A stretch of DNA of 44,840 nt from Astrothelium macrocarpum (taxonomy: Eukaryota; Ascomycota; Dothideomycetes; Trypetheliales; Trypetheliaceae), in contig JAGEMR010000190.1 of assembly GCA_021030915.1 (NCBI GenBank), positions 1 through 44,840 on the forward strand, given 5' to 3'. Made by a program: the position numbers and the translations under genes. Shown here one piece after another: positions 19,925 to 31,298 of the stretch. Numbering within the stretch: the first letter of the stretch is position 1; every line of letters starts with the position of its first letter. A model generated the notes under the pieces. It saw nothing but the letters and a program-made list of their open reading frames with translations, was not told the DNA's origin and ran no database searches.

Positions 19925-22147
19925 CTACAGAAAGATCTCCAGGTTGATCTCAAGTGTGCTGACAGGGTAGCTAACAGTAATAAATTAGCGATGGCTTGAC
20001 TTGGACTCAAAACGATAGCGACTTACGATAGCTCAAAGTTCTTGAGTACTGTTGGATGTAGAATCCCAAAGACCCCAATGGTCTGTCGCTTGCCACCAAG
20101 CTTAAGGTTGATGCTTGCAGCATGACCTGGGAAGAAGGTTGGATCTGCCCGCAATATCAGTATACAATCATCTCAAATAAGTGACATGGCATGGCCTCAC
20201 CGTCCACCTCCTCAATCCAGTACCCCTCAACCTGATCATTCTTCATCCCCTCCTCCCTCGTCAAAAACGCACTTTTCAACATCAACATGACCCGATCCAA
20301 CAAACCATGCACCGCCTCGAACCCACTCGTCTTCCCATACCACGCTGCAGCAAAATGCCTCTCATTCCTCGCCTTGCGCTCCAGCGTCTCGTCCTTGAAG
20401 CACACATCGCTCACCTCAAACACCTTCATCGGCACGCCATGATGTTTGTTCTCGCGCACCGTCTTCAGCAAACCCGGGATCAACGTCGTCCGCACAATCT
20501 GATACTCCACCGTCTTTGGATTCTGCAGGCGCACCGCCGTCGTGCCGTCGTCGACGCGGTTTAGCCAGCCAAAGTTCTCGTCGTGTGAGCACAGGATCAG
20601 CGGCATCACTTCCGTCCACCCGGTCATGGCGGCTTCGTGGCGCACAATGTCCGCGAGCTTGTTGATGGGCAGGGGAGCTGCGACCGAGGAGGATTTGTTG
20701 GGGAAGTGGCGTGGGAGTTTGTTGAAGCCGTAGGCGATGGCAACGTCTTCCATGATGTCGGCTTCGTGGAGCACGTCGGCGCGTGTGATGGGCACGAGGA
20801 CGTCGAGAGAGCCGTGGGAGGAGGCAGAAGGAGTGGCATGGTAGCACATGCGCTCGAGGAGGTTGCAGATCTCGGTGGCGGAGAGAGAGAGGCCGCATAC
20901 GTCGTTGATATAGGCAATGCTGGCTTGAGTAGGACGAGGAGTCAGGTCAGGCGTTTCGCGCGTGCAATTATTGTGGGGTGAGATGATTTTCACTGGTTCG
21001 ACGGTGAAGGGCTCTTCGCAATACATGGAGAACATGGCGACAATCATATGATTGACGATTTCCACTTTGGTTTTGTCTGTGGCTGTGATGTCAATGTAAA
21101 CATTTTTGGTGTCCAAGGTAATTTTGGAGTGGTTGCTGTTAATGATTGGGGGCATAGAGAGAACTGTTCTATTTGAGTCGTAAATGATCGGATACACTGG
21201 TGAGTCTTTAATGATATGTAGATATTTCCCAATATGTCTATCCTTCTATAATATTGGTCAGTCTAGGGTGTGTGGTGTGTAAAAGAATTACGTGCCTCGT
21301 AAAATTCCATCATCTCCTTGCCGGTCATTTCCTTTGTTTGATTCAGGGGCGCAAACTTGATTTGTTCCGGCGGTAATGCTTCATAGGAAAATGGTCCCTT
21401 GATTGTGTCGAGGTCGTGAGTGCCTATGGCAACCAATGTTCGCTGCCTAGCTAGATTTTGATGGAGCTTATCTTGTAGGGCAATGAAGGATTCGTAGCGG
21501 CTTTTCGTGAACTTGATATTTCGAAGTATCGAGCAGGAAAAGTAGGGCCGTATCCTTGAAGTCTAACAAAGTCAATTCCTCGATGTTTGGCTGGGACTCG
21601 ATGCGCATACATCTTCGCTGACGTGTGTGATCTGAAGCTCACCACTGGGAGGGGGCGCCAACTTGAAGTTTGGCAAGGGATTTTTCCCCAGGAAGACTCT
21701 AAGATTCATAGCAATGCCTTCAAAGCAAAGCATGTCATAGCTGATATCAAAATCAATCTTGGCATTCCAATATTGTATGGGGCACTCCGACGAACCGATT
21801 GGCGGGTATCTCTATCTTCAGCTGTGGAGGTTCTTCCACCCCATCTACTATGGGTCTTTGGGTGTTGGTTGTCTACCGTCTCTTAGCAAATTTTAGCCAT
21901 GGTTTTTGGTAATGGTGGTGTCGGCTCACGTCCTCGTCGAGCTCGATGCCTATGAGTAAACTTGTCAGCCTTGGTCTTGCAAGAACGCTTTCACGTACAC
22001 ACCAAAGTCGAAACATAGCTCATCAAATTCCTCTGTTGTGTACCTTGGACGACTTAGTCATAGTCTCTGCAGTCTTCGCTTTCCGAATACATACTCTTTT
22101 TCAAGCGCCTTGAAGAGGTCTGCTTTATTCACAGCGATAGTAGGCAT
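19925..22147 (-). CDS. FRS1: Phenylalanyl-tRNA synthetase beta subunit, cytosolic
   Basis: Nine exons, 598 aa (yeast Frs1 is 595 aa). Exons: 22147-22095, 22043-22003, 21949-21930, 21872-21796, 21740-21611, 21562-21296, 21245-20201, 20144-20027, 19970-19925. Every junction keeps frame and restores conserved sequence: MPTIAVNK at the start, FDELCFDFGIELDED across exons 2-3, ANRYD across exons 4-5, then IRPYFSC and VAIGTHDLDTIKGP. The B5 domain lies at about 294-365 and the catalytic-like core follows. The end reads YPVSTLEINLEIFL. The alpha2-beta2 enzyme charges tRNA-Phe, and beta carries the editing and tRNA-binding domains. Intron 6 (21295-21246) appears to use a GC-AG splice pair. Exon 3 is only 20 nt. 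The gene is divergent from TPD3. Confidence 0.93.
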
Positions 22148-22882
22148 CTTGGCTGGTTATGCGATCCTTGAGAGGCACAAGCCTCTCGACAGGGTCTCGA
22201 GATGGGATTTTTGTAAGAAGCCTCAATGACTCAATTTATTTTTTTGACCATAGAAGGATTTCCCCTCATTGCCTGGGAAGAATTGTGGAGAATTCCAAGG
22301 GTACAAGGGCTTAAAGATTGGCCGGCGCAATGATTCCTGCAGTCAGCAATACAGATCGGAAAAGGCAGCACTGTGAAAGGTAAAAGTCGATGTTTGGGGG
22401 TCAGCTTCACAATGCGGTAGTGCTCCGGTTGGATGTACCTTGGTACCTTGGGTATGCTGGGTACGGTGGTACTTTGCCAGGAACCTACGCAACCAATTTA
22501 CTTTCTGGGCACGAGAGCAACATCATCACAAACAATCCACAACACACCATCGGTATATGCGCACTTCCTCACTCTGCGCGCCTCTATCCCAAATGTAAGC
22601 GTCGCTGGTTGCCTTCCGCCTTCCATCGCGTACCCCACAACAACGCTATTGACCTTCAACTTCGAATTCCTTTCAACCCAGCAAGCTTGCATCCTCCCCC
22701 TCTAAACTCACGACTGCATACAGATCGGACATTACGAAATCTCTACCACTCCCTGCTAGCTCTCACTGAGCCTCTGTGTTTTCTTCGACCAAGCTGTTTC
22801 CCCTTGTCTTGTGCCAAAACTCGAGCTGCCCTGGACTCGGTAGCTTTTACGTTCCTTACCTTAGATCCCTGCAGACGCGAAC
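22148..22882. other. Shared divergent promoter of FRS1 and TPD3
   Basis: 735 bp between the two start codons. Overlapping plus frames here (22390-22905) have no domain and run into the TPD3 leader, so they are not called. Near 22430-22480 there is a short GGTACCTTGGGTATGCTGGG-like internal repetition (TACCTTGG, GGTAC) of unknown meaning. Confidence 0.4.
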
Positions 22883-25175
22883 ATGAATTCACAAGACCAA
22901 AATGAGGAGCTCTACCCCATCGCCGTCCTTATTGACGAGCTCAAGGTAAATTGGTCTCGTGGTGACACTCCATATTTGCGACATCTGATCTCGGCTTAGC
23001 ACGACGACGTCCTTCTACGACTGAATGCAATCCACCGACTTTCCACAATTGCCTTGGCACTTGGACCGGATCGGACGAGGCATGAATTGATACCCTTTCT
23101 TGACGGTAGGTGCTATTTGAACAATCAAAAGCGCAACTTTCCATTTCTTGTCAATGGCGAGGCTGATGCACCATCTTCTCTTCTAGAATCCGTGGAGGAT
23201 GAGGACGAGGTCCTAACCGCGCTGAGTGAAGAGCTTGGTGGTTTTGTAGAGTACGTTGGGGGGCCGGAACATGCACACGTACTACTCTCACCTCTGGAAA
23301 ATTTGGCGGCGATTGAGGAGCCGCTCGTTAGAGAAAAGGTATGAGCCCAGAAATCAACGGTTAAGCGTACACGCTAAGTCGGATCCTCTGCGTAGGCTGT
23401 CGAATCGCTCAATAAGATATGCGAGCAATTATCCCAAGCTCAAGTGGAGGAGCATTTCATTCCCCTGACCGTCCGCCTTTCGAAAGCCGATTGGTTTACC
23501 TCCAAAATATCCGCAACAGGTCTCTATAATGTCCCATATAGTCGAGCAACACCGCCATCTCAGGAAGGTCTCCGCCATCAATTCGGTCAGTTAGTTCACG
23601 ATGATACACCCATGGTGCGTCGACAAGCCGCAAATAATCTAGCAAAATTCGTAAAGGCAATGCCGGCCACAATAGTGATTGAAGAGATGATTCCATTGTT
23701 CCAACACCTTGCGAGCGATGATCAGGATAGTGTTCGGCTATTGACTGTTGATATTTTGATCGCAATTGCGGAGGTAGTTCCCAAGGAACAGCAGTCGAGT
23801 CATGGCGTTCTTCTTACCGCACTACGTAATTTATTTGAGGACAAGAGTTGGAGAGTTAGATACATGGTCGCGGACCGATTTGAAAAGGTATTCGATTTCA
23901 TTCTGAAGCTATCGCCTCTGCTAACAACATGCGCTAGATTGCAAAGGCTGTGGACGAAGAGGTCGTCAGTCGTGATCTTGTACCAGCATTCGTAAAGCTA
24001 TTGAAAGATACGGAAGCAGAAGTCAGGAGTGCAATTGCTGGACAGATTCCTGGTAAGATTGGTTCTGAAATTGCGCCTCATCATCACTCTAATGGCTATC
24101 GCTAGGATTCTGCAGTCTCCTCGACCGCGAGCCTCTGCTGCATGACGTAATGCCAGCAGTAGAAGATTTGGTTTCGGACCAGTCGCAACATGTCAGAGCA
24201 GCATTCGGCACCCAAATTAGTGGCCTTGCACCCATTCTGGGCAAAGAGGAAACGACTGATCACCTCCTCCCAATGTTCCTGCAGATGCTCAAGGACGATT
24301 TCCCAGATGTTCGCCTCAACATTATTTCCAAGCTCGAACTCGTCAACAACGTCATCGGCATCGAACTTCTCTCTCAGTCCCTCCTCCCCGCCATCGTCCA
24401 ACTCGCCGAAGACAAACAATGGCGCGTGCGCTTAGCAATCATCGAATACGTACCGTTGCTTGCTAGCCAACTAGGCGTTAAATTCTTCGACGAGAAACTC
24501 AGCACTCTCTGCATGAGCTGGCTAGGTGACACTGTCTTTTCCATTCGTGAAGCCTCTACCCAAAACCTCAAAAAATTAACCGAAGTGTTTGGTGTCGAAT
24601 GGGCGAATGAGGCAATCGTGCCTAAGGTCATGGCTTTGGGGCAACATCCTAACTACCTTTATCGAATGACCACTTGCTTTGCTGTTTCGGTATGATGCGA
24701 TAATCCATCCGGTCTTTGTCGCTTCGTGTAAATATACTAACATGACAACGTAGACTCTCGCACCCGCCCTTTCCCTCTCCGTCATCGACTCCTCCATCCT
24801 CCCCATGCTAGACAAACTCGTTGACGACGCCATCCCTAATATCCGCTTCAACGTCGCCAAATCCTACGGCGTCCTCATCGATGTTCTTAAGCGTCTTCCC
24901 GAGCAAGGCACTATCATTTCTTTGGAGAGGAACGGTTAGCTGAGCCCAAGCACTTTCCTGCTTATCCTCTTTATTTGACCACTAACATGAACTCACCAGG
25001 CCAAGCCTCCACTCAGCCCTCCTCACGCAGTCTCGATCTCGTCACCCAGCACATCCTCCCGAACCTGGAGAAGCTGCAGCAGGATGAGGACATCGATGTG
25101 CGGTATTTTGCGACAACGGCGGCGCAGGTCTGGAATCAGGGTGGTGGAGATAATGCTATGCACATGAGTCCTTGA
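22883..25175 (+). CDS. TPD3: Protein phosphatase 2A scaffold (A) subunit
   Basis: Eight exons, 622 aa: 22883-22945, 23000-23105, 23187-23338, 23396-23887, 23938-24052, 24106-24689, 24754-24934, 25000-25175. All introns (50-81 nt) are GT-AG and keep frame. The protein starts NEELYPIAVLIDELK, the canonical first HEAT repeat of PR65/Tpd3, and continues with about 15 HEAT repeats. Typical lines include VRRQAANNLAKF, DKSWRVRYMVADRFEK, DFPDVRLNIISKLE and DKQWRVRLAIIEY. A fungal-type C-terminal extension is Gln/Ser-containing. It scaffolds the catalytic and B-type regulatory subunits of PP2A in cell-cycle and stress control. Length fits the family (589 aa in human, 635 in yeast). Confidence 0.95.
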
Positions 25176-25758
25176 ACACCAGAGCGAGGAGTGGCCTTGG
25201 TAGCATACGGTTCTTCCTTTCTTTTACTTTCTTGTTGCAGCAAGAAGTCTGCCCCCTTTTGTGATTGCATCTGGTGGGGCGGAAGCGATACCAAAACCTT
25301 AGTGAATGAAATTCTACACCAGTATACTTGGCCTTTTCCATGTCGGCCCATATTACTATCTACAGCGCTAATGGATGCGAATAGAATGCAAACGTCGAAT
25401 AATTCACTCGGCTGCTACAGCACAACTGCTAAGGCTCTTATTTATAATTACAAGAAACTGACGGAAGTAAGAGCGGTCATCTAATTTGGCTGACCATCTT
25501 TTGGACATTGACCACTGCTTCGAGGGCCGGTCTCATGCCGTCTGTATGGCTAATATCTAAGAATTTCACACTCTACTATTTGACTATGAGTGACCACGAG
25601 CGTGTGAGAATTTGTGAGCGACGGGGTCTTCATAATTGTTCTCGAGGGTTGTCCATCCCACATATTGAAGTTGTTGCTGCCATAAGCATCTGGAATTACA
25701 ACATGCCTATCCCGTTGGAGGCCTCAGATACTAGTTTGTCTTCTTCAATTTCCTCTTC
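25176..25758. other. Convergent intergenic region
   Basis: Between the 3' ends of TPD3 (plus) and the first 2EXR-like gene (minus). Two small plus frames (25191-25484 and 25508-25762) lack any coding signature. Confidence 0.35.
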
Positions 25759-26547
25759 CTAAACACCTTCCGCTCTTATCTTGCTTCCAGTCGTTCGCCT
25801 CCTGCCTCCCTCTTGCCTTGCATCGAGCACCCACGTAGCCTCATCTCCTATCCTGTTCTTCAACCACCTCCACGCAACATGCTTCTCCTCTCTTCCCCGC
25901 TTTTCTACTACTATCGATCCATATGCATTGAGCTTATGCTGCCAGCTACGGTCCAGGACAATTGGGTTATCGGGGAGTATGCTATTGAGATGTGTGCGCA
26001 ACATAGAAATCGGACGGTGACTCGAACTGGGAAATGGTGATTGACGACGACGGCTATTGAACATTTCTTTGTCGTCCTGAATGACAAACCGCCATTGCGA
26101 TACTGTGGGAACGGCGCCGATGACATCAAAAGGGCGCGGCCAGCCGTATAGATCACATTCAATTGTGAGCGGTTTAGATAGCAACACCTTTTTCGTCTCT
26201 GGATTGAGATAACTGCTCGCTAGGAAGTAATCAATGTGATTAAATAATGGAAATACGGAACAGCCTTTGCAAAGGTAAGCCTGGAAGTTGGAAAATGGGT
26301 GCCGCTCCAGTCGAACATGGAAGATGAGGAGGTCTTTGTGGACTAGGAGAGACAAGATCTCTGATTGCATCTTTTGACAGGTGAGCGCCAGTGGTTGAAA
26401 TCGTCGAAAAGCTTGATATAAACTGTGTTTCAGTGCCTTTTCCCTTGGTTTGCGACCGTACGGAGGGTCTAGATACACCGTTTCTAAAGAGTGCTCGTAG
26501 ATACGATTTCGGAGTTCGCCCGGGAGCTCAAGAAAAGCGAACACCAT
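25759..26547 (-). CDS. F-box/2EXR-like fungal protein, copy 1
   Basis: Intronless, 262 aa. It begins FAFLELPGELRNRIYEHSL, the LPxELRxxIY N-terminal signature of a large fungal F-box-like (2EXR-type) family. A conserved PLALTCQKMQSEIL segment lies near residue 52 and VPTVSQWRFVIQ near residue 147. The end is basic. The neighbour at 26848-27783 shares these same blocks in the same order, so the two are tandem paralogues. Function is unknown. A role in protein recognition for ubiquitin ligases is only a possibility drawn from the F-box resemblance. Confidence 0.75.
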   Translation of the reverse strand: MVFAFLELPGELRNRIYEHSLETVYLDPPYGRKPREKALKHSLYQAFRRFQPLALTCQKMQSEILSLLVHKDLLIFHVRLERHPFSNFQAYLCKGCSVFPLFNHIDYFLASSYLNPETKKVLLSKPLTIECDLYGWPRPFDVIGAVPTVSQWRFVIQDDKEMFNSRRRQSPFPSSSHRPISMLRTHLNSILPDNPIVLDRSWQHKLNAYGSIVVEKRGREEKHVAWRWLKNRIGDEATWVLDARQEGGRRRTTGSKIRAEGV

Positions 26548-26847
26548 GGCTGAGTGTTAACTGTAGCTGGATATTGTGTTGCGACGATGCTCAAGAGGTC
26601 TAGTGAAGCGAACAAGAGCTTTACTGACTATGAGTCACGTTTAGTACTCCAAAGCTATTTTCCTGCTCAATCGTATACATAATTAAGAGCATGTGACCAC
26701 TGTAATTTGCATACAAGGAATACATGTGTGACTCATCGATGCTTCAACTACGGTCAATTTGTTTCAAGCCTTGAGAAACTACTTAGTCTTTGACTTCAAT
26801 CTTTCGGCGATCCTTTTTGTCTTCGTTCGTCCTCGTCTCACCGATCG
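26548..26847. other. Spacer between tandem 2EXR-like paralogues
   Basis: 300 bp holding the promoter of copy 1 and the 3' flank of copy 2. No other feature was recognised. Confidence 0.4.
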
Positions 26848-27783
26848 TCAATCATCTTCTTCACGCTCTACGTTGATCACCCACACAAGTTCTTCTCCAT
26901 CGTCGTTCATGCGCCACTCCCAGCCAACTCTCTTTGCCATTTGAGTTCCTTTCTCCCGCACCTCGGTTTCTACCAATACCCAACCGTCGTAGACTAGATC
27001 TGTCGGCATGTATTCGTCCCATTGCCTACAGACAATGCGCAAGTTACGCCTTAGTGAGAATATTTCTCTTTTCAAAAGCTTCCACTCAGTTTCCTGCAAT
27101 TGTGAAGAACTGTCCTTGTCCGAAGCCCTACCAGTCTTGAGGAATGGCCACAGAGATGGCCGAGGGCGGCGAGATACGGGGAGCCGGCTCTTGATGATAA
27201 ACCGCCATTGTGTAACTGAAGGCACAAATTTCACAACTTCAAGTTGGTGTAGACAATACCGGTGAATATCAACTTCGTCCAGATCAACTTCGCTATCAGG
27301 GCGGTATTCGATGATGAGTGGTTTTGATAGTAGCAATTTTCTAAATTCCGGACTGATGACAGGTCTAGCGAGAAAGTGACTTATATGTTCGAATGTCAGA
27401 CACTCGAATTTGTCGATGCGCTTAGCCGAGTCGATCGGAATGTACCGTGCCCAAGAGCTCGAGCTCTGTGAGGTCTGAATTGTGGGATATAGATGATGGT
27501 CGCAATATCCACTAAGAGGATAAATTACGAACTCCGTTGGTTGAACGGTAAAGATTAGGAGTTCCTTGCTAATGACAAGATGTAGAATCTCGAACTGAAC
27601 TTGCCGGCAGGTGAATGCCAATGGATGAGTCTTTTGGAAACCGTGCAAGAATAAAGCGCGTGCATTTAAGTCCTCCGCATCGGAGCCGTGAATAGGTTTC
27701 AAATAGACTTTTTGTAGCAGGAGTTCATAGACGTATACCCATATTTCGCTCGGGAGCCGAAGGAATGGGAACGGCATGGTCAA
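26848..27783 (-). CDS. F-box/2EXR-like fungal protein, copy 2
   Basis: Intronless, 311 aa. The start FPFLRLPSEIWVYVYELLL is a variant of the LPxELRxxIY signature. It shares PLAFTCRQVQFEIL, a LLLSKPLIIEY segment and VPSVTQWRFIIK with copy 1. A longer central part and an acidic tail (EREEDD) account for the extra length. Same strand and adjacent position indicate tandem duplication followed by strong divergence. Function is unknown. A second ATG lies two codons in, so the exact start is uncertain by two residues. Confidence 0.75.
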   Translation of the reverse strand: MTMPFPFLRLPSEIWVYVYELLLQKVYLKPIHGSDAEDLNARALFLHGFQKTHPLAFTCRQVQFEILHLVISKELLIFTVQPTEFVIYPLSGYCDHHLYPTIQTSQSSSSWARYIPIDSAKRIDKFECLTFEHISHFLARPVISPEFRKLLLSKPLIIEYRPDSEVDLDEVDIHRYCLHQLEVVKFVPSVTQWRFIIKSRLPVSRRPRPSLWPFLKTGRASDKDSSSQLQETEWKLLKREIFSLRRNLRIVCRQWDEYMPTDLVYDGWVLVETEVREKGTQMAKRVGWEWRMNDDGEELVWVINVEREEDD

Positions 27784-28313
27784 GCATCGATTATAACTGG
27801 TCGAGGCCCGTTGGTATCTAAGTTTCGAAAAGTGTCGCGGAAAAATTCATGGCTGAGAAGGAATTGATTAGTATTTAGGGAAAGAATAAAATCAGAAGAC
27901 ATTCACTGCTTATCACAGAGCTTGCCCGGCTATGACTCGCCTTGAGTGAGATTCACGAAATAAGTGAAGAGTGTCGAGAATGTGACTTTGGAACGGAGTA
28001 TTCGAGGGTCGTGGTAGGTAGAAATTAGCCTTAAAACATCAACATTCTAAAACTAATAAGCACGTTCAGCATTTAGGATGAAAGACTTCATACAATATGG
28101 AAGTAACTTAGCTATGCGGACAACGCAGGGGCGGACTTGAAAATAAATATTGTCTTCAAACTCTATATACAAAGAATACAAAATGTGTTTACACCATCTA
28201 CACTGATGTAAGCCCAGCCACGTTAGTTTGATACTGTCCACAATCTCCATCTCCGAGCCTGCCTAATTACTCGGGTCGATTGTCCTCTTTAACAACATCA
28301 AATATCACGGCTA
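27784..28313. other. Intergenic, no gene seen
   Basis: Promoter of 2EXR-like copy 2 and 3' flank of the GH3 gene. A minus frame at 28053-28250 has no supporting motif. Confidence 0.35.
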
Positions 28314-31298
28314 TTAGAAAGACCGATAGTGCACCGCGCTACTCTTATAAGTCCCCGTACTATTTCCTGCTCCTCCAAACGTGTACTCCAAATAGAACTT
28401 CCTCGAGCTCGTTCCAACATACAAGGTCTTCGTATAATTCGAGATTACCCAGTTCTGGCTCACAGGATCCCAATTCGAGAAGTCCCTGCGCGTTAACTCT
28501 GCCGAAAACGTGGCAGTCTGGCCCGGCGCGATGGTAAGGCGATCGAAACCACGAAGTTGTACCTTCGGGTCGTCGGGTCCACCAAGGCTCAAGTAAATTT
28601 GTGGTACTTCGTCGCCTTCGACGGTGCCGGTGTTCTTGATGTCGGCAGTGACGGTGTAGAAGACGTCATAGAGTTGTGGGTTGCCGCCCGGTGCGCCGCC
28701 AGCAGCTATGCGAGGCTGGGCAGAGCCGTTTTGGGCATTGGCGGGAAGGTATTGATCTGCTGACTCGCCGTAGTTGGAATCTTCAGAAGCGGATTTGAGG
28801 TCGGAGCTGTTGAGGTAAGGGTAGATGTAGTATGGGATCTGATCGAAGCCCGTGGGGAAGACGTAGCTTGAGGCGTCAGTGCTGAAATTTCCGAGCGTGG
28901 GCGCCGGTTTTGTTTCTCCACTTGTTGGGACGTAATTGTTTGCACGTTGTCCTACAACCTTGAGGTTGGAGTAGCTGAAGTTGGTATAGGAGAGACCATA
29001 TCCGAATTCGTAAATGGGATTGATGCCTTGTTTGTCAAAAGCACGGTAGTCGATGAAAACACCCTCTTGGAAGTCGAGCTGAGGTGCGGCAGTACCATTG
29101 TTGAGTCTATACAGGACATCGGTGCCATAATCGGGCCGATTCTTTCCGATGGTGAACGGGAGCTTGCCACCAGGATTGACGCGTCCGTACAAGACATCAG
29201 CAATGGCGTTGCCCGATTGTTCACCGGGAATGCCAGCCCATACAATGGCAGTGACATTTGGGTTGTCGTAAAACGCAGAAACATCAACAGCACCAACAGT
29301 GTGCATTACGACAATGGTGTTGTTACAGTTGGCGCTGACATTACCGATGAGATCTGCACCCGCATCCCAGAGGGTCAGATTGTTGCGGTCACCTTCATTG
29401 GTGTCAACCACAATGTAACCTTCACCAGAATCGGCATTGACAAAGACAATAGCGGCCCCGCCAACCTGGTCAACACGGGTAGCTAATGTCTCAATTTGAG
29501 AGTAAGCGTAGTTGTCAAGCACGTCTTCGATAGCGCCCAAGTTGGTTTGAACCTCGTTTTGGATGGCCGTGAGAGGAGTGATGAGGTACGGGAAGTTAGC
29601 CGTACCAGAGCCCCAAGCCATGCCAAGCGTACCATTATCACAGCCTCGATCAGAACAGCCATTAGGACCCCAAGGATTGTCCCCTGCATCATAACCGAAG
29701 ACACCAGTAAGCTTCTCCTTTCCAGTAAGAGGAAGAGCGTTGTTGACATTCTTCAATAAGACAGTTCCTTTAGCAGCTTGTGTACGAACCTCCTGCGAGT
29801 GGTCTGCACGGACGTCGACATGTTCATTGATTAGACCGTAGCCCGCATTGGCTTTGAAGTGTTGATAGCCAAAAGTTTCCAAAGTCCATGAATCATAAGT
29901 CACGGAGACAGGGTTGTTCTCAAGACCAACATAAAAGTATCCAGCCATGATACGTGTAGCCATATCGTCAATACGCCACTCAGGGACAGAGCCGTTCAAA
30001 ACAGCGATGGTCAAATTGGCCCCAAAATACGCATGTGAAGAATCAAAGGTAGTATCACCAGGCATTGACATGTCGAGTCCGGCAAGTGCACTGCTGACGC
30101 CCGAATGATGCGCACCCCAATCAGTCATGACGAAACCTTGGAAGCCGAGCTCGCCCTTGAGGAGGTAGTTGAGGGTATGGCTGTTCTGGCATCCGTAGCT
30201 GTTGTTCACTTGGTTGTAGACGCACATGATAGATGCTGTTCCAGCACGAACGGCATCAGCAAAAGGCCAAAGATAGAGCTCATGCATGGTCTTGTCATCA
30301 AGATTTGAGCTGTATTCAAGATCAAAGTCATATCCATAGCCGGACGACTCGGAGACCTGACGGAAGTGCTCTTGCTCATATGTGAGATAGTGCTTTGTGC
30401 ACGCCATGACACCAGCAGCTTGGATGCCTTTGACGGATTCGGCAACAGCAATACCAGAGAGGTATGGGTCCGGGCTGAAGCCTGTAATTGCACCAAATCA
30501 GCGATGAGTTTGTCTAAATTTTCACTTTAGTCACGAACCTTCCCAATTGCGGCCAGCTTCTGGAGCACGCCCGAGAGGGCCTACGACAGGTCCGAGCTGA
30601 ACGCTGACACCTTTGTGCTTGTGTTCATATCCCATGCCATAACCACGTTGATAAATCAGGTCCCGATCCCAAGTAGCGGCGATCGTCACACCAGCCGGAA
30701 AGACGGTGTTGAAATCGGCTGTCTCCAATCAATTCAAATCCGCTTAAATAGAAAAAAAAAAAAAAGATATCTTACTGTCTCGAACCCCTACAGGTGAGTC
30801 TTGCAAGCAAATTCCTGAAAAGTTTAGTCTCGGAATGGAACCCGTATTTCCAACGCATCGTTCTGATTCCCAGCTATCTTGTATTAGTACTGCTCTGAGC
30901 TGAATTACTGTAGGTGATTGCTTACCCAACTCCAGTGGTGAGGTTAACTTTTTCTAGCAGAGTCAACTGACTAATGAAAGATTGCGCTTTGGCGTAAGCA
31001 GCACCCCAATCGCCAGAACCGTCCATCCATGGTGAAGGATAATACGGAGGTGAAGATTGGCCTGACTGTGCACCGGGTACTGCATTCGGATCTACGGCTG
31101 CTGGGTAGGTCGTATTTGGGAACTGGGAGGGGCACCGTGGTTAGAGGGTCAAAGCTCGTGTTGTGGGGTCAAAGGCGAACTTACGGGCGAAGTGCAATTA
31201 TCAATGCCATTGCAAGGTATTGACTGAGCGTTTGCCAAAATTCCTGAACCTGCTCCCACAGCAAGGCCCGAAATAACGGCGTGGGCTATACGCCACAT
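28314..31298 (-). CDS. Secreted GH3 beta-glucosidase
   Basis: Five exons, 918 aa: 31298-31185, 31122-30926, 30873-30776, 30718-30539, 30481-28314. The four introns (52-62 nt) are GT-AG and in frame. A signal peptide (MWRIAHAVISG to ANA-Q) leads into the GH3 N-terminal barrel: SPPYYPSPW, LTLLEKVNLTTG, CVGNTGSIPRL, FPAGVTIAATWD, GRNWEGFSPDP, and the catalytic loop VMTDWGAHHSG with Asp317 as likely nucleophile. The C-terminal alpha/beta domain and a fibronectin-III-like domain follow. The protein resembles fungal cellobiases (A. niger BglA type), which cleave beta-1,4-linked glucose ends. The frame is also open upstream to an ATG at 31508, which would put 70 residues with a second hydrophobic run before the signal peptide. 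I prefer the shorter start. The third intron holds a run of As on the plus strand. Confidence 0.9.

Noticed and set aside
22390..22905. 171-codon plus frame before TPD3
   Set aside because: It overlaps the TPD3 start in another frame and shows no domain. It is more likely leader and promoter.
28947..29486. 179-codon plus frame inside the GH3 gene
   Set aside because: It is antisense to a clearly conserved GH3 coding region.
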